NCBI GenBank assembly: GCA_963737405.1
Contig: CAVTSL010000005.1
Coordinates: 186,001 to 250,000, forward strand
Direction: 5' to 3'
Origin: JACCTU01 sp963737405
Lineage (GTDB): Bacteria > Actinomycetota > Thermoleophilia > Gaiellales > Gaiellaceae
DNA length: 64,000 nucleotides
The position numbers and the translations under genes are program-made. Under the pieces are notes generated by a model. It saw only the letters and a list, made by a program, of their open reading frames with translations, did not search any database and was not told the origin of the DNA. Shown piece after piece: positions 1 to 7,726 of this stretch. Each line of letters begins with the position of its first letter. Within the stretch, counting starts at the first letter, position 1.

Positions 1-833
1 GAGACGAGCGGGAGCGCAACCGCCGCCTGGAGCAGGCCGATGTTGCCGGGCCAGAGCGGAAAGATCGTCGCGATGTTCATCAGCACGAGGACGAGGCCGG
101 CCGCGGGGAGCGGCAGGTCGATGCCGAACGCCTGCATCGACGCCCAGACAGCGAAGAGCTGCAGCAGCCAGCCGAGGAACTGGAAGAAGATCGCGGCCGC
201 CACCCCCGCCGGTGAGCGCAGCACCTCGAGCCCGATGCGCGCCATCGCGAGGATCCGGCGCAGCCGGCTCAGCTCCTCGACGACCGGCTTGCGGAGCCGC
301 GACGTGATCAGCGCGAAGACGATCAGGATGCCGCCCACCGCCGCGGCGATCGCGACGCTCGTCAGCGCCCAGTGCGGGATCTTCGCCGTGAGCAGGACGT
401 AGACGACGAGCATCATCGCCGGGATCACGTCGAAGAGGCGATGCGTGAAGACCGTACCGAGCAGCGTTGCCGTGTAGCCCTGTCCGCGCGGGTACCGGCG
501 CGTCAGCACGGCGACGCGAGCCAGCTCGCCGGTGCGCGCCGGCAGCACCGCGTTCGCCAGCAGGCCGATCGAGAACGCCGAGAACAGGCTGCCGAAGGGC
601 GGCGGATCGTGCGGGAGCGCCTGGCGGACGACGGTCCGCCACGCGAGCGAGCGGGCGACGACGGAGAGCAGGTTCAGCAGGATCGCGAACACGATCCACG
701 TCCACTCGACCCGGCTGAACGCGTTTGCGACGAGCCCCCACTCCGGCCCGCGCCAGTAGAGCATCACGATCGCGACACCGAGGAGCGCGAGCACGATGAG
801 CACGCGGACGCTTCGCCGCGGGACGGGAATCAC
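1..833 (-). CDS. Flippase-like / lysylphosphatidylglycerol-synthase TM-family protein (partial)
   Basis: Multi-span inner-membrane protein of the LPG_synthase_TM / UPF0104 group, whose members move or modify lipids or lipid-linked sugars. The reading frame starts at GTG (833) and runs off the left edge, so the C-terminus is missing. The visible ~277 residues contain a first TM segment (VLIVLALLGVAIVML), the family signature AVLPARTGELARVAVL (~residues 100-115), then further hydrophobic spans ending NIATIFPLWPGNIGLLQA. A GGAG lies 7 bases before the GTG. The start overlaps the stop of the upstream glycosyltransferase (GTGA), so the two are translationally coupled and may act on the same glycolipid. 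The exact substrate cannot be read from the sequence. Confidence 0.82.
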   Translation of the reverse strand, partial: MIPVPRRSVRVLIVLALLGVAIVMLYWRGPEWGLVANAFSRVEWTWIVFAILLNLLSVVARSLAWRTVVRQALPHDPPPFGSLFSAFSIGLLANAVLPARTGELARVAVLTRRYPRGQGYTATLLGTVFTHRLFDVIPAMMLVVYVLLTAKIPHWALTSVAIAAAVGGILIVFALITSRLRKPVVEELSRLRRILAMARIGLEVLRSPAGVAAAIFFQFLGWLLQLFAVWASMQAFGIDLPLPAAGLVLVLMNIATIFPLWPGNIGLLQAAVALPLV

Positions 834-1972
834 GCGCGGACTCCGACGCGAGTCTCGCCTGCGACAAGGTCGTAGATCCCGGTGAGGCGGCGCGCGATTC
901 CGTCCCACGCGTACTCCTCCTCTGCGAGCACGCGCGCGGCCGCGCCCATCGAGCGCCGGCGCGGCTCGTCCTCGAGCATCGCGACGACCGCCTGCGTGAG
1001 CGACTCCGGATCGCCGGCCGGGACGCTGAGCGTCGTCTCGCGCGTCGTGACCTCGCGGTAGCCGGGGATGTCGGACGCGACGACCGGCAGCGCGCACGCG
1101 AACGCGCGCGTCAACACCATCCCGAAGCTCTCGCCGCCGAGCGACGGCGCGACGAGCGCCTTCGCGGACAGAAGCTCGCGAGTGAGGTCGTCCTGGCTCA
1201 GGAAGCCGAGGATGTCGATGCCGTCGGAGGGTACGCCGAGCCGGCGCTGCAGCAGGCCGACGGCGAGCGGATCGGCGCCGATCAGCCGCAGCCTCGCACC
1301 GGTCAGGCGGTGGATGTCGGGCCACGACCGCAGCAGCACCTGCAGGCCTTTTCGCGACTCGTGCCGGCCGACGAAGGCGATCCGGTGCTCGCGTCCGTCA
1401 GGGTCCGCGTCGGGCGGGATCAGCACGCCGTTCGGGACGATGTCGTATGCGCCCGGCAGCCAGCGCGCGGCGGAGTCCCGGGCCTGCTCGGACACCGCGA
1501 TCCGGTGGTCGATGCGATCCATGAGGAAGCCCCAGCCGATCACTCCGAGTCGCATCCAGCCCAGGTCGCCCGACGCGTGGAACGTCGCGACGACAGGACA
1601 CTTCGCGAGCGCGAGCGCCGCGATGCAGATGGCAGGCGTCATGGGCTCGTGCAGGTGGAGCACGTCGAACTGCTCGCGCTCGAGCGCGCGCTTGATCCGG
1701 AGCACCGTGCGCGGGCTCAGGACGATGTTCGGCAGCGAGCCGTTCGCCGGGACGATCACGGACCGGCCGACCGGGATCACGTCGGGCGGCGGCGTCCCAT
1801 GGCGTCCGAGCCGGGGGTGCAGCACGCGCGTGAAGCTTCCGGGCGGGTCGTTGCCCATGATCGTGCGGACGTCGACACCGACGTCTCGGAGGGCGGCCGC
1901 CTGCAGCTCGGCGTGCTCGACCACCGCGCCCCAGAAGGACCAGGAGTACGGCACGACGATCCCGACCTTCAC
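830..1972 (-). CDS. GT4 glycosyltransferase, PimA-like (phosphatidyl-myo-inositol mannosyltransferase family)
   Basis: Cytosolic-face GT-B glycosyltransferase of 380 residues. The N-terminus VKVGIVVPYSWSFWGAVVEH matches the PimA-type opening. LHLHEP and VVATFHASG follow in the acceptor domain, and the donor-binding C-half carries IAFVGRHESRKGL and the GGESFGMVL loop typical of GT4 enzymes using GDP-mannose. PimA adds the first mannose to phosphatidylinositol in actinobacterial envelopes. The exact sugar and lipid here are inferred. The GTG at 1972 was chosen because the family homology begins there and a TATGCT -10 box lies 6 bases upstream (leaderless start). The open frame extends much further upstream as an antisense artefact of the deaminase gene. 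The stop overlaps the start of the membrane protein downstream. Confidence 0.85.
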   Translation of the reverse strand: MKVGIVVPYSWSFWGAVVEHAELQAAALRDVGVDVRTIMGNDPPGSFTRVLHPRLGRHGTPPPDVIPVGRSVIVPANGSLPNIVLSPRTVLRIKRALEREQFDVLHLHEPMTPAICIAALALAKCPVVATFHASGDLGWMRLGVIGWGFLMDRIDHRIAVSEQARDSAARWLPGAYDIVPNGVLIPPDADPDGREHRIAFVGRHESRKGLQVLLRSWPDIHRLTGARLRLIGADPLAVGLLQRRLGVPSDGIDILGFLSQDDLTRELLSAKALVAPSLGGESFGMVLTRAFACALPVVASDIPGYREVTTRETTLSVPAGDPESLTQAVVAMLEDEPRRRSMGAAARVLAEEEYAWDGIARRLTGIYDLVAGETRVGVRA

Positions 1973-1978
1973 GCGGCC

Positions 1979-1984
1979 AGCATA
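1979..1984 (-). promoter_or_regulatory. -10 box, leaderless promoter of the PimA-like gene
   Basis: TATGCT on the minus strand is separated by 6 bases from the GTG start. This matches the TANNNT -10 pattern of actinobacterial leaderless genes. No clear -35 box was seen. Confidence 0.5.
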
Positions 1985-1998
1985 GAGAGTCGGATTTC

Positions 1999-2044
1999 GG
2001 AGCCGGCGGTGGCCGCAGATGTCAGTCACCCGTCCGCCGGCTCC
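1999..2044. repeat. Inverted repeat between divergent genes
   Basis: Perfect 11-bp arms GGAGCCGGCGG (1999-2009) and CCGCCGGCTCC (2034-2044) are separated by 24 bases in the short divergent region between the glycosyltransferase and the deaminase-like gene. It could be an operator or a structured 5' region. The function is unknown. Confidence 0.5.
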
Positions 2045-2082
2045 TCCGGCAATTCGGGGAATCCAGGCCTCCGGTTTGCCCG

Positions 2083-2088
2083 TAGACT
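2083..2088 (+). promoter_or_regulatory. -10 box, leaderless promoter of the deaminase-like gene
   Basis: TAGACT lies 7 bases before the GTG at 2096, and there is no Shine-Dalgarno. This agrees with a leaderless transcript. Confidence 0.5.
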
Positions 2089-2095
2089 CGCCGTC

Positions 2096-3112
2096 GTGTT
2101 CGACGAGGGCCTGGCCGAGCTCCACACCCACCTCGGCGGCTCGGTGGCCTCGGACATCCTCTGGAGCCTGGCGCACGAGCAGGGAATCGCCCTCCCGGTG
2201 AAGGACTACTGGGAGTTCGACCGGCTCGTCACGGTCAGCGATCCGCGCGGGGTGCCCAACCTCGACGCGCTCGACCAGATCTACCACTGGACGGAGCTGA
2301 TCCAGTCGTCGCCGATGGCCGTCGAGCGCTCCGTGCACGGCGCAATCGGGGGCGCGTACCGCTCGCAGGGAATCACGACGCTCGAGCTGCGCTTCAACCC
2401 GATGAAGCGGAACCGCGGCGGCGAGCGCGACCTCGACCACATCATCCTCGCCGCGATTCGCGGCCTCGACCGCGCGTCGCTCGAGTACCCGCAGGTGCGC
2501 GCGGGGTTGATCCTGATGATGGACCGGACGTTCGACGCGCGCCTGAACGAGATCGTCGTCGAGAAGGCGATCCGCTGGGCGCCGCGCGGCGTCGTCGGGA
2601 TCGACATCGCCGGGCCGCGGCCGGGCGGCGGGCGCTACGACTACACGCAGGTCGCGCCGATGGTCGAGACCGCGCGCGAGGCCGGCCTCGGCGTGACGAT
2701 CCACGTCGGCGAGGAAGGCGGCGACGTCGGTCGCGACGAGATCGGCGAGGTCGTCGAGTCGCTGCGGCCCGATCGGATCGGCCACGGCATCCTCGCCGCC
2801 GGCGACCCGGAGCTGATGACCGCGCTCCGCGAGCGCGAGATCGTGCTCGAGATCTGCCCGACGTCGAACCTGCTGACGAAGGCGCTGCCCGACGAGGACG
2901 CGGTGCGCGAGACGTTTCGCCGGTTCGTCGACAACGGCGTGGCGTTCACGATCGCGACGGACGGCCCGGAGATGATGCGGACGCACCTGCGCGACGAGTT
3001 CGAGCTGCTGCTCCGGATCGGCGCGCTCGACGAGGACGAGGCGCGCGAGGCGAACGTCCGCGGGCACGAGTCTGCATTTACCCGCTCGTTGCGGGTGGGC
3101 GAGCGGGCGTAA
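2096..3112 (+). CDS. add: Adenosine deaminase family metallohydrolase
   Basis: TIM-barrel amidohydrolase of 338 residues related to adenosine deaminase (adenosine + water to inosine + ammonia, cytosolic purine salvage). Metal ligands are visible in HTHLGG near the N-terminus. IHVGEEGG carries the Zn histidine and catalytic Glu of the HAGE motif, and DRIGHG, CPTSNLL and TDGPEMM follow. In canonical enzymes the last motif is TDDP. Here the second Asp, which contacts the purine ring, is Gly, so the substrate may differ (another aminopurine nucleoside or a futalosine-type compound). The GTG start is supported by the leaderless -10 box and by the family's N-terminus. The upstream open frame is antisense to the glycosyltransferase. 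Confidence 0.82.
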   Translation: MFDEGLAELHTHLGGSVASDILWSLAHEQGIALPVKDYWEFDRLVTVSDPRGVPNLDALDQIYHWTELIQSSPMAVERSVHGAIGGAYRSQGITTLELRFNPMKRNRGGERDLDHIILAAIRGLDRASLEYPQVRAGLILMMDRTFDARLNEIVVEKAIRWAPRGVVGIDIAGPRPGGGRYDYTQVAPMVETAREAGLGVTIHVGEEGGDVGRDEIGEVVESLRPDRIGHGILAAGDPELMTALREREIVLEICPTSNLLTKALPDEDAVRETFRRFVDNGVAFTIATDGPEMMRTHLRDEFELLLRIGALDEDEAREANVRGHESAFTRSLRVGERA

Positions 3113-3174
3113 CCCCGCGAAATACGCCCTTCGGACAATGGTTGCCCCGACAGGCCGCTGGCAGGCTCCGCGGC

Positions 3175-3438
3175 ATGTCGCCAGTCCTCAGTGATCAGCC
3201 CATCGGCCTGACCGAACGCCAACTGCAAGTGGTCGCGCTGATCGCGGCGGGCTGCTCGAACGAGGAGGTCGGCGAACGGCTGGGGATCTCCCCTCGCACG
3301 GCGAAGGCGCACTGTGACGTCCTCCGACAGAAGCTCGGAGTGCCGCGCCGACGCCAGATCCCGGCCGCCTACCGAGCTCTCACCGGCGAAGACCCGCTCG
3401 CAAAAGACCTCGGCGCAGAAGTCAGCGCCGGGGGCTGA
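3175..3438 (+). CDS. HTH-only LuxR/GerE-type transcriptional regulator
   Basis: Short protein of 87 residues that is almost entirely a LuxR-type four-helix DNA-binding domain: LTERQLQVVALIAAGCSNEEVGERLGIS, then PRTAKAHCDVLRQKLG. The receiver or sensor half found in NarL-type proteins is absent, so it is either constitutively active or controlled by partner proteins. ATG at 3175 is preferred over a TTG 33 bases earlier because the domain starts close to it. A good terminator hairpin follows. It opens a run of signalling genes up to 8.06 kb. Confidence 0.75.
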   Translation: MSPVLSDQPIGLTERQLQVVALIAAGCSNEEVGERLGISPRTAKAHCDVLRQKLGVPRRRQIPAAYRALTGEDPLAKDLGAEVSAGG

Positions 3439-3444
3439 CGGCAA

Positions 3445-3474
3445 GGTGCCCGCGGCCTCCGGGTCGCGGGCACC
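3445..3474 (+). terminator. Terminator-like hairpin after the HTH gene
   Basis: Perfect 10-bp stem GGTGCCCGCG / CGCGGGCACC with a 10-base loop, starting 6 bases after the stop codon. No T-run follows, as is common in high-GC actinobacteria. Confidence 0.6.
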
Positions 3475-3494
3475 GGCTCTCTAGTGACAGATCC

Positions 3495-6071
3495 GTGCTG
3501 AAAGACTTGAACATCGGCGATAGGGTCGTTGATCGCTCTCGTGAGACAGCTCTTTCGTTAAGGGGGTATCCGACGGACGCCGCGCACCCGGCTCGGCGAC
3601 ACATCATCGAGCGTCCTCGACTGACCGGGATGCTGGATCGGTCAGAAGCATCTGTGGTCATCCTCGTCGCGCCGGCTGGGTACGGAAAGACGACTCTGGC
3701 GCGCCAGTGGATGAACCAATCAGGTCGCCGCGTGGCATGGGTAACCGGTAGCAACACCCGTGCCGACCCTGCCGCCCTCGCGGAGCTGATCGCAATGGCG
3801 GTGGAACAGCTAATGCCCGGCGCGGCAAGCACGATGCGCGAGCGAGCGCGGATCATCGACGGGTCGCGCGAGGATACGACCGTTCTAGCGGAGATCCTCG
3901 CGAGGGACGTCGCAGAGTGGGATCCGGACTCGTGGATCGTCGTTGACGACTACCACGAGGCCCTGGGGACGAGCCCAAGCGAGTCGTTTCTCGGGCGATT
4001 AGTCACGACTTCTCCAATACGGGTCTTCGTGACAAGCCGCGTACGCCCTCACTGGGCAACCCCGCGCAGACTTCTTTACGGTGAAGTCTTCGAGTTGGGC
4101 CAGGCGCTTCTTTCGATGGATGGAGACGAGGCGGCCGCTGTATTGGCGACTGGCAACGCCAGTCCGTTACCTGGCCTCGCGACGCTGGCGAATGGGTGGC
4201 CAGCAGTCATTGGACTCGCGGCAATGACGCGCACAGTCTCAATTCCTGAGGAAGCATTCGCCGAGCGCTTGTACAGCTTCTTCGCTGAGGAGATGTATCG
4301 CGCCCTTCCAACTAAGGCGCAGAAGGGATTGGCTGTTCTTTCAACGTTGCCGGCCATAACGGAGGACCTTGCTGGTCTTCTCACTCCGGACTCGGAAAGT
4401 GTGATTGCCGCCGGCCTGACTTCAGGAGTCTTGACGCAACACGGCCACGTCTTTGAGATGCATCCGCTGCTTCGCGAGTTCTTCAAGCAGAGACTTGAAG
4501 ACAATGCGGAACTCCCGGGTCGCTCCGAAGTCGAAATGGCGACGCAGCTGCTCATCGCGAGGCGCGAGTGGGACTCCGCATTCGCTCTCGCCAACGAGAT
4601 GGGCTCAACCGAGGACGTAACCCAAGTCCTAGAGGCCGAGCTCGATGGACTCCTGACTGCTGGAAGACTCGCCACCCTCGAAGAACACGCTGCGATTGCA
4701 AGAGCTCGAGGCCCGGTACCCGGCATTGTTCATCTCATTGACGCCGAGGTCTCGTTTCGGCGAGGCGAGAGCGAACGGGCGCGGCGGAGCGCGGAGCGTG
4801 CCGCCACCGCCATGGGCCCGAAGCATCGGTTACTGTCGCGGACGCTATTCAGAGCCGCTCAGGCGGCCTACTTCCTAGACAACGCTCAAGCGGCGATCGA
4901 GCTGGGCCGTCGGGCTGACGAGGCAGCCGAGGTCGCCGCTGATGTCGCAAATGCCAATTGGATCCGGTACCTCGCTGCGGCTGAACTCGAACTCGAAAAT
5001 GTCGACGCCTTTGCCTCACGTGTTCAAGCTGCTGTGTCCGATGAGCCCGACGACGTACTACGTGCCGCGTCGGTGCTGCTCACTCAGGACGCTCGATTCT
5101 GTGCCGATGAGGCCGCCTTGGCGGCTGGAGAGCTTGCGCTAGCGGTCGTCGATCAAGCGAGCCCGCTAGTTCGCACTGCGTTTCTGTCGCTCCTTGGAAG
5201 AGCCCTGATCGAACGCGGCCGCTACTTAGACGGGCTCTCGGCGATCCGGCGAGGGTTGGAAGACGCGGAGCGTATGCGGATCGACTTTGCCAAGTTCCAT
5301 CTCCAGCTCGGGCTTTCGTACGCCCACATGGGGCTAGGGGACGTGACGGACGCCGAGCGTGCCCTAACGACTGCGGAGCGGCACGTCACGGACGCTCACA
5401 CGTTCGGGAACTGGAGCTTGGCGCGCGGGAAGCTTTCGCTTTCCAGGCGCCGTATCGATGAAGCTCGGCGATTGTTCGAACAAGCCGATCGCGCTCGTGA
5501 CTCCGCGACGGTTTCTGAGTTGGCGGCGTACGCAGGTTTTGCGGCAGCAGCTCAAGGCGATCGCGACGGCGCGACTCGTTGGGCGGAGCATGCGCGTGAC
5601 GTCAGCGTCACGATTGAACCAAGCGTAATAGCGGCAATGGCGATCGCACTAGCCGCAACCAGACAAGACGAATTTCGATCGAGGCTGCGTGCTGCCACGG
5701 CGCTTATCGAGCGGCGCGGCCACGTGAACCACCTCGTTCTCGCGATGTCTACGCAGCCGAGGCTACTTCGAGGGGTCGAGGAGCTTCACTTGGCGATGAC
5801 CTCGCGCGTCTCGGCGGCGGTGCGCATTGTGCGCGGCCGCAGAACGTCGAACTCGCTAACTCCCCGGGAGCATGAGGTGCTCACGATGATGGCTGCTGGC
5901 CTGCGCAACCGCGAGATCGCAGGACAACTGTTCATCAGCGAGGTAACCGTTAAGGCGCACGTGCGCCACATACTCGAGAAGCTAGGAGCGCCTAATAGGG
6001 CCGCAGCGGTCGCTCGCGCGCTTGATCAGGCCGCTGCGAAAGCCGCCTCGTCGGACGAACCACCAATGTAG
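3495..6071 (+). CDS. MalT/LAL-type LuxR regulator (STAND ATPase with TPR-like repeats)
   Basis: Large cytosolic regulator of 858 residues. An N-terminal P-loop APAGYGKTT (about residues 59-67) and Walker B WIVVDDYHE (about 145) form a STAND NTPase. A long alpha-helical, TPR-like region follows (about 400-780). The C-terminus is a LuxR HTH (LTPREHEVLTMMAAGLRNRE, then ISEVTVKAHVRHILEKLG). Family members bind an inducer through the repeats, hydrolyse ATP, oligomerise and activate transcription. The ligand is unknown here. Codon use is less GC-biased than in neighbours (many CAA, AAT and TTG codons), which suggests a different origin. Its last 46 bases overlap the convergent HD-GYP gene. The GTG start is the longest reasonable choice, and the true start could lie a few codons inside. 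Confidence 0.85.
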   Translation: MLKDLNIGDRVVDRSRETALSLRGYPTDAAHPARRHIIERPRLTGMLDRSEASVVILVAPAGYGKTTLARQWMNQSGRRVAWVTGSNTRADPAALAELIAMAVEQLMPGAASTMRERARIIDGSREDTTVLAEILARDVAEWDPDSWIVVDDYHEALGTSPSESFLGRLVTTSPIRVFVTSRVRPHWATPRRLLYGEVFELGQALLSMDGDEAAAVLATGNASPLPGLATLANGWPAVIGLAAMTRTVSIPEEAFAERLYSFFAEEMYRALPTKAQKGLAVLSTLPAITEDLAGLLTPDSESVIAAGLTSGVLTQHGHVFEMHPLLREFFKQRLEDNAELPGRSEVEMATQLLIARREWDSAFALANEMGSTEDVTQVLEAELDGLLTAGRLATLEEHAAIARARGPVPGIVHLIDAEVSFRRGESERARRSAERAATAMGPKHRLLSRTLFRAAQAAYFLDNAQAAIELGRRADEAAEVAADVANANWIRYLAAAELELENVDAFASRVQAAVSDEPDDVLRAASVLLTQDARFCADEAALAAGELALAVVDQASPLVRTAFLSLLGRALIERGRYLDGLSAIRRGLEDAERMRIDFAKFHLQLGLSYAHMGLGDVTDAERALTTAERHVTDAHTFGNWSLARGKLSLSRRRIDEARRLFEQADRARDSATVSELAAYAGFAAAAQGDRDGATRWAEHARDVSVTIEPSVIAAMAIALAATRQDEFRSRLRAATALIERRGHVNHLVLAMSTQPRLLRGVEELHLAMTSRVSAAVRIVRGRRTSNSLTPREHEVLTMMAAGLRNREIAGQLFISEVTVKAHVRHILEKLGAPNRAAAVARALDQAAAKAASSDEPPM

Positions 6072-7453
6072 GAGGCGGCGCGTGCCGCGAGCCCAAACTC
6101 GGGATCGGTTCCCGTGCGGTACTCCTCCGAAGCTCCAGCAAGAATCGCTTCAAACGCAGCTACTACAGTCGTGTCGAATTGCGTCTCAACCGCCTGCGCA
6201 AGACGCATGCGTGCAACCCGTGATGGCATCGCGTCTCGATAGGGCCGGTCGGATGTCATCGCGTTGTAGGCGTCAGCAACGGCGATTATGCGAGAGACGA
6301 TCGGGATCTGCTCGCCCGTGAGGTTGTCCGGATAGCCTCGCCCGTCGACGCGCTCGTGATGATGCCGAACGATCGTCGCGATCTCGGCATAGTCATCAAC
6401 GTTCATGAGGATTCGCTCTCCGATGGTGCTGTGGAGCTCCATCTGCCGACGCTCTTCCAGGTTAAGAGGGCCTCGCTTCTCGAGCAACCCGGGCGGAAGG
6501 CCCACCTTGCCAATGTCGTGCACTAGGCCGGCAACATGCGCCCGCTGCTGGACGTCGTCTGGCAGGCCAAGCCTCGCAGCGATGTCGCGTGCGTAGACTG
6601 CTACCGCTTCTGAGTGGCCGGCCGTGTACCGATCGCGGGCATCGAGTGTGGCGACAAGCGCGGTCGCGAATGAAAGGTTCGCGTTCTCGAGCCTAGAGTT
6701 CGCGCCAACAAGATCGTCTGTAAGACGACGCTGCTCTTGGTAGAGGATGAAGAGCCGTTGGGCCGCTATCGCTGGCACGAAGAACAACAGAACCGTCCAC
6801 GACGAGACTTGGTCGTAGGCGAACGCGAGCACTGCGATCACAGGCGTATACAGCGGGATTGTTCCCGTCACGAGCCGACCAAGAGCCTGAAGCGTGCTCG
6901 GGATTGACCCCGAACGCCTGATAAAGAGCGTTGTTGCGCCTACAGCGACGTCCGTCAACGCCTCCACCACGCTTGCGGCGGCGACAGCGATAAGCAGGAT
7001 CCCGAACGAATCACCTCTCTCCAAAACGACTCCGGCTGTGAGACCGGCGATGCCCCCAGCCAGCGCGCGAGTTGAGCTCCAGACCAGCCATCGCTCATAT
7101 GGAGGCCCGAACTCGGCGAGGAGGGCTGACGTTCCCACGACCATTGCCGCCAATGGCCCCCAAACAACCGCCGCAAAGATGACAGGTAGTACAGATACAG
7201 ACATCGCGAGATTCGTTGTCAACTGCACGCTTTGTCGCTCTGCAAGCCACGCAATCACCCCGAGCGCGGCCACAACCGGCCAGGAAACGTCCCCTCCGTA
7301 GCCGTTGAGGCTGAGCCACGTCGCGAGAGAGAGGGTGATGATCGCGAGGCCAACCGAGTAGGTCTCAACGATCGACGGAAGCCGAAGGGTTACGCGGGGC
7401 CGGGCAAGAGCCGCGATTTCTGCAAAGCCCTCTTGAATCTGCTTTTCGAACAT
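6026..7453 (-). CDS. Membrane HD-GYP phosphohydrolase (putative cyclic-di-GMP phosphodiesterase)
   Basis: Protein of 475 residues. The N-terminal ~230 residues hold about six or seven hydrophobic spans of an integral membrane sensor. A short helical linker (FILYQEQRRLTDDLVGANSRL) leads to a C-terminal HD-GYP domain. The domain has HSEAVAVYARDIA, the HD pair in LVHDIGKVGLP, and HHHERVDGRGYPDNL. HD-GYP enzymes hydrolyse cyclic dinucleotides, usually c-di-GMP. ATG 7453 was chosen. An in-frame GTG at 7498 would add 15 residues. It is convergent with, and overlaps by 46 bp, the MalT-like gene, and is divergent from a tiny peptide gene. This suggests a sensory module. The signal it reads is unknown. 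Confidence 0.85.
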   Translation of the reverse strand: MFEKQIQEGFAEIAALARPRVTLRLPSIVETYSVGLAIITLSLATWLSLNGYGGDVSWPVVAALGVIAWLAERQSVQLTTNLAMSVSVLPVIFAAVVWGPLAAMVVGTSALLAEFGPPYERWLVWSSTRALAGGIAGLTAGVVLERGDSFGILLIAVAAASVVEALTDVAVGATTLFIRRSGSIPSTLQALGRLVTGTIPLYTPVIAVLAFAYDQVSSWTVLLFFVPAIAAQRLFILYQEQRRLTDDLVGANSRLENANLSFATALVATLDARDRYTAGHSEAVAVYARDIAARLGLPDDVQQRAHVAGLVHDIGKVGLPPGLLEKRGPLNLEERRQMELHSTIGERILMNVDDYAEIATIVRHHHERVDGRGYPDNLTGEQIPIVSRIIAVADAYNAMTSDRPYRDAMPSRVARMRLAQAVETQFDTTVVAAFEAILAGASEEYRTGTDPEFGLAARAASYIGGSSDEAAFAAA

Positions 7454-7502
7454 GCGTAAACTTGCGCTGCCGTCAGTCCCCGAAATCGGGAGGAACACTA
7501 AG

Positions 7503-7580
7503 GTGACTCAGCTCCGGAGTCGTCTTGTCGCGTTGCTGCCGCTGCTAGCTGTTGTCGGCGGAGCAGCGAAGATCTGGTAA
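7503..7580 (+). CDS. Candidate 25-residue hydrophobic peptide
   Basis: Small ORF preceded by an excellent Shine-Dalgarno (GGAGG at 7490-7494, 8 bases before the GTG). It has 25 codons and then TAA. The peptide starts MTQLRSRL, continues as a hydrophobic core VALLPLLAVVGGAA and ends KIW, so it resembles a signal-anchor or a small membrane or secreted peptide. It is divergent from the HD-GYP gene and followed by a perfect hairpin (7621-7638). No family is recognised. A peptide signal, a membrane micro-protein or a leader peptide are all possible. The ORF is too short for statistical support, and the ribosome site is the main evidence. Confidence 0.5.
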   Translation: MTQLRSRLVALLPLLAVVGGAAKIW

Positions 7581-7620
7581 GTCGAGCCGACGTAGCTTCT
7601 GTTTTCCACATGCGTAGGTC

Positions 7621-7638
7621 ATCCCTCTGTTGAGGGAT
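7621..7638 (+). terminator. Perfect hairpin after the small peptide ORF
   Basis: ATCCCTC - TGTT - GAGGGAT is followed by TT, 40 bases after the peptide's stop codon. It is probably a terminator or a transcript-end structure. Confidence 0.5.
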
Positions 7639-7655
7639 TTCCACAGCTGGGGAAA
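7638..7655. promoter_or_regulatory. Near-perfect 18-bp palindrome (candidate operator)
   Basis: TTTCCACAGCTGGGGAAA matches its own reverse complement at 16 of 18 positions. A related half-site, TTTTCCACA, lies at 7602-7610. It sits between the peptide gene and the 3' end of the HTH gene, so a transcription factor site is possible. The regulator is unknown. Confidence 0.4.
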
Positions 7656-7681
7656 ACAGCGGGAGAACGCTTAAGGGAAGA

Positions 7682-7711
7682 CCGGTCACCTCACCCGCAG
7701 GGGGTGGCCGG
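7682..7711 (-). terminator. Imperfect hairpin downstream of the second HTH gene
   Basis: CCGG-CACC pairs with GGTG-CCGG around a GC-rich loop, 16 bases past the stop of the minus-strand HTH gene. There is no T-run. Confidence 0.35.
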
Positions 7712-7726
7712 CTGCGGCCTGTGTGC

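Noticed and set aside
1..875. Plus-strand ORFs at 40-402 and 372-875
   Set aside because: They are antisense to a membrane protein whose minus-strand frame shows clear TM helices and the family motif. They have no recognisable domain.
830..3067. 745-residue minus-strand ORF
   Set aside because: Only the last 380 residues match a glycosyltransferase. The N-terminal half is antisense to the deaminase gene.
7602..7658. Cluster of DnaA-box-like 9-mers (TTTTCCACA and two one-mismatch forms)
   Set aside because: There is no dnaA, dnaN or other origin gene nearby, only one site fits the consensus fully, and the others are part of a palindrome. It is more likely an operator or chance.
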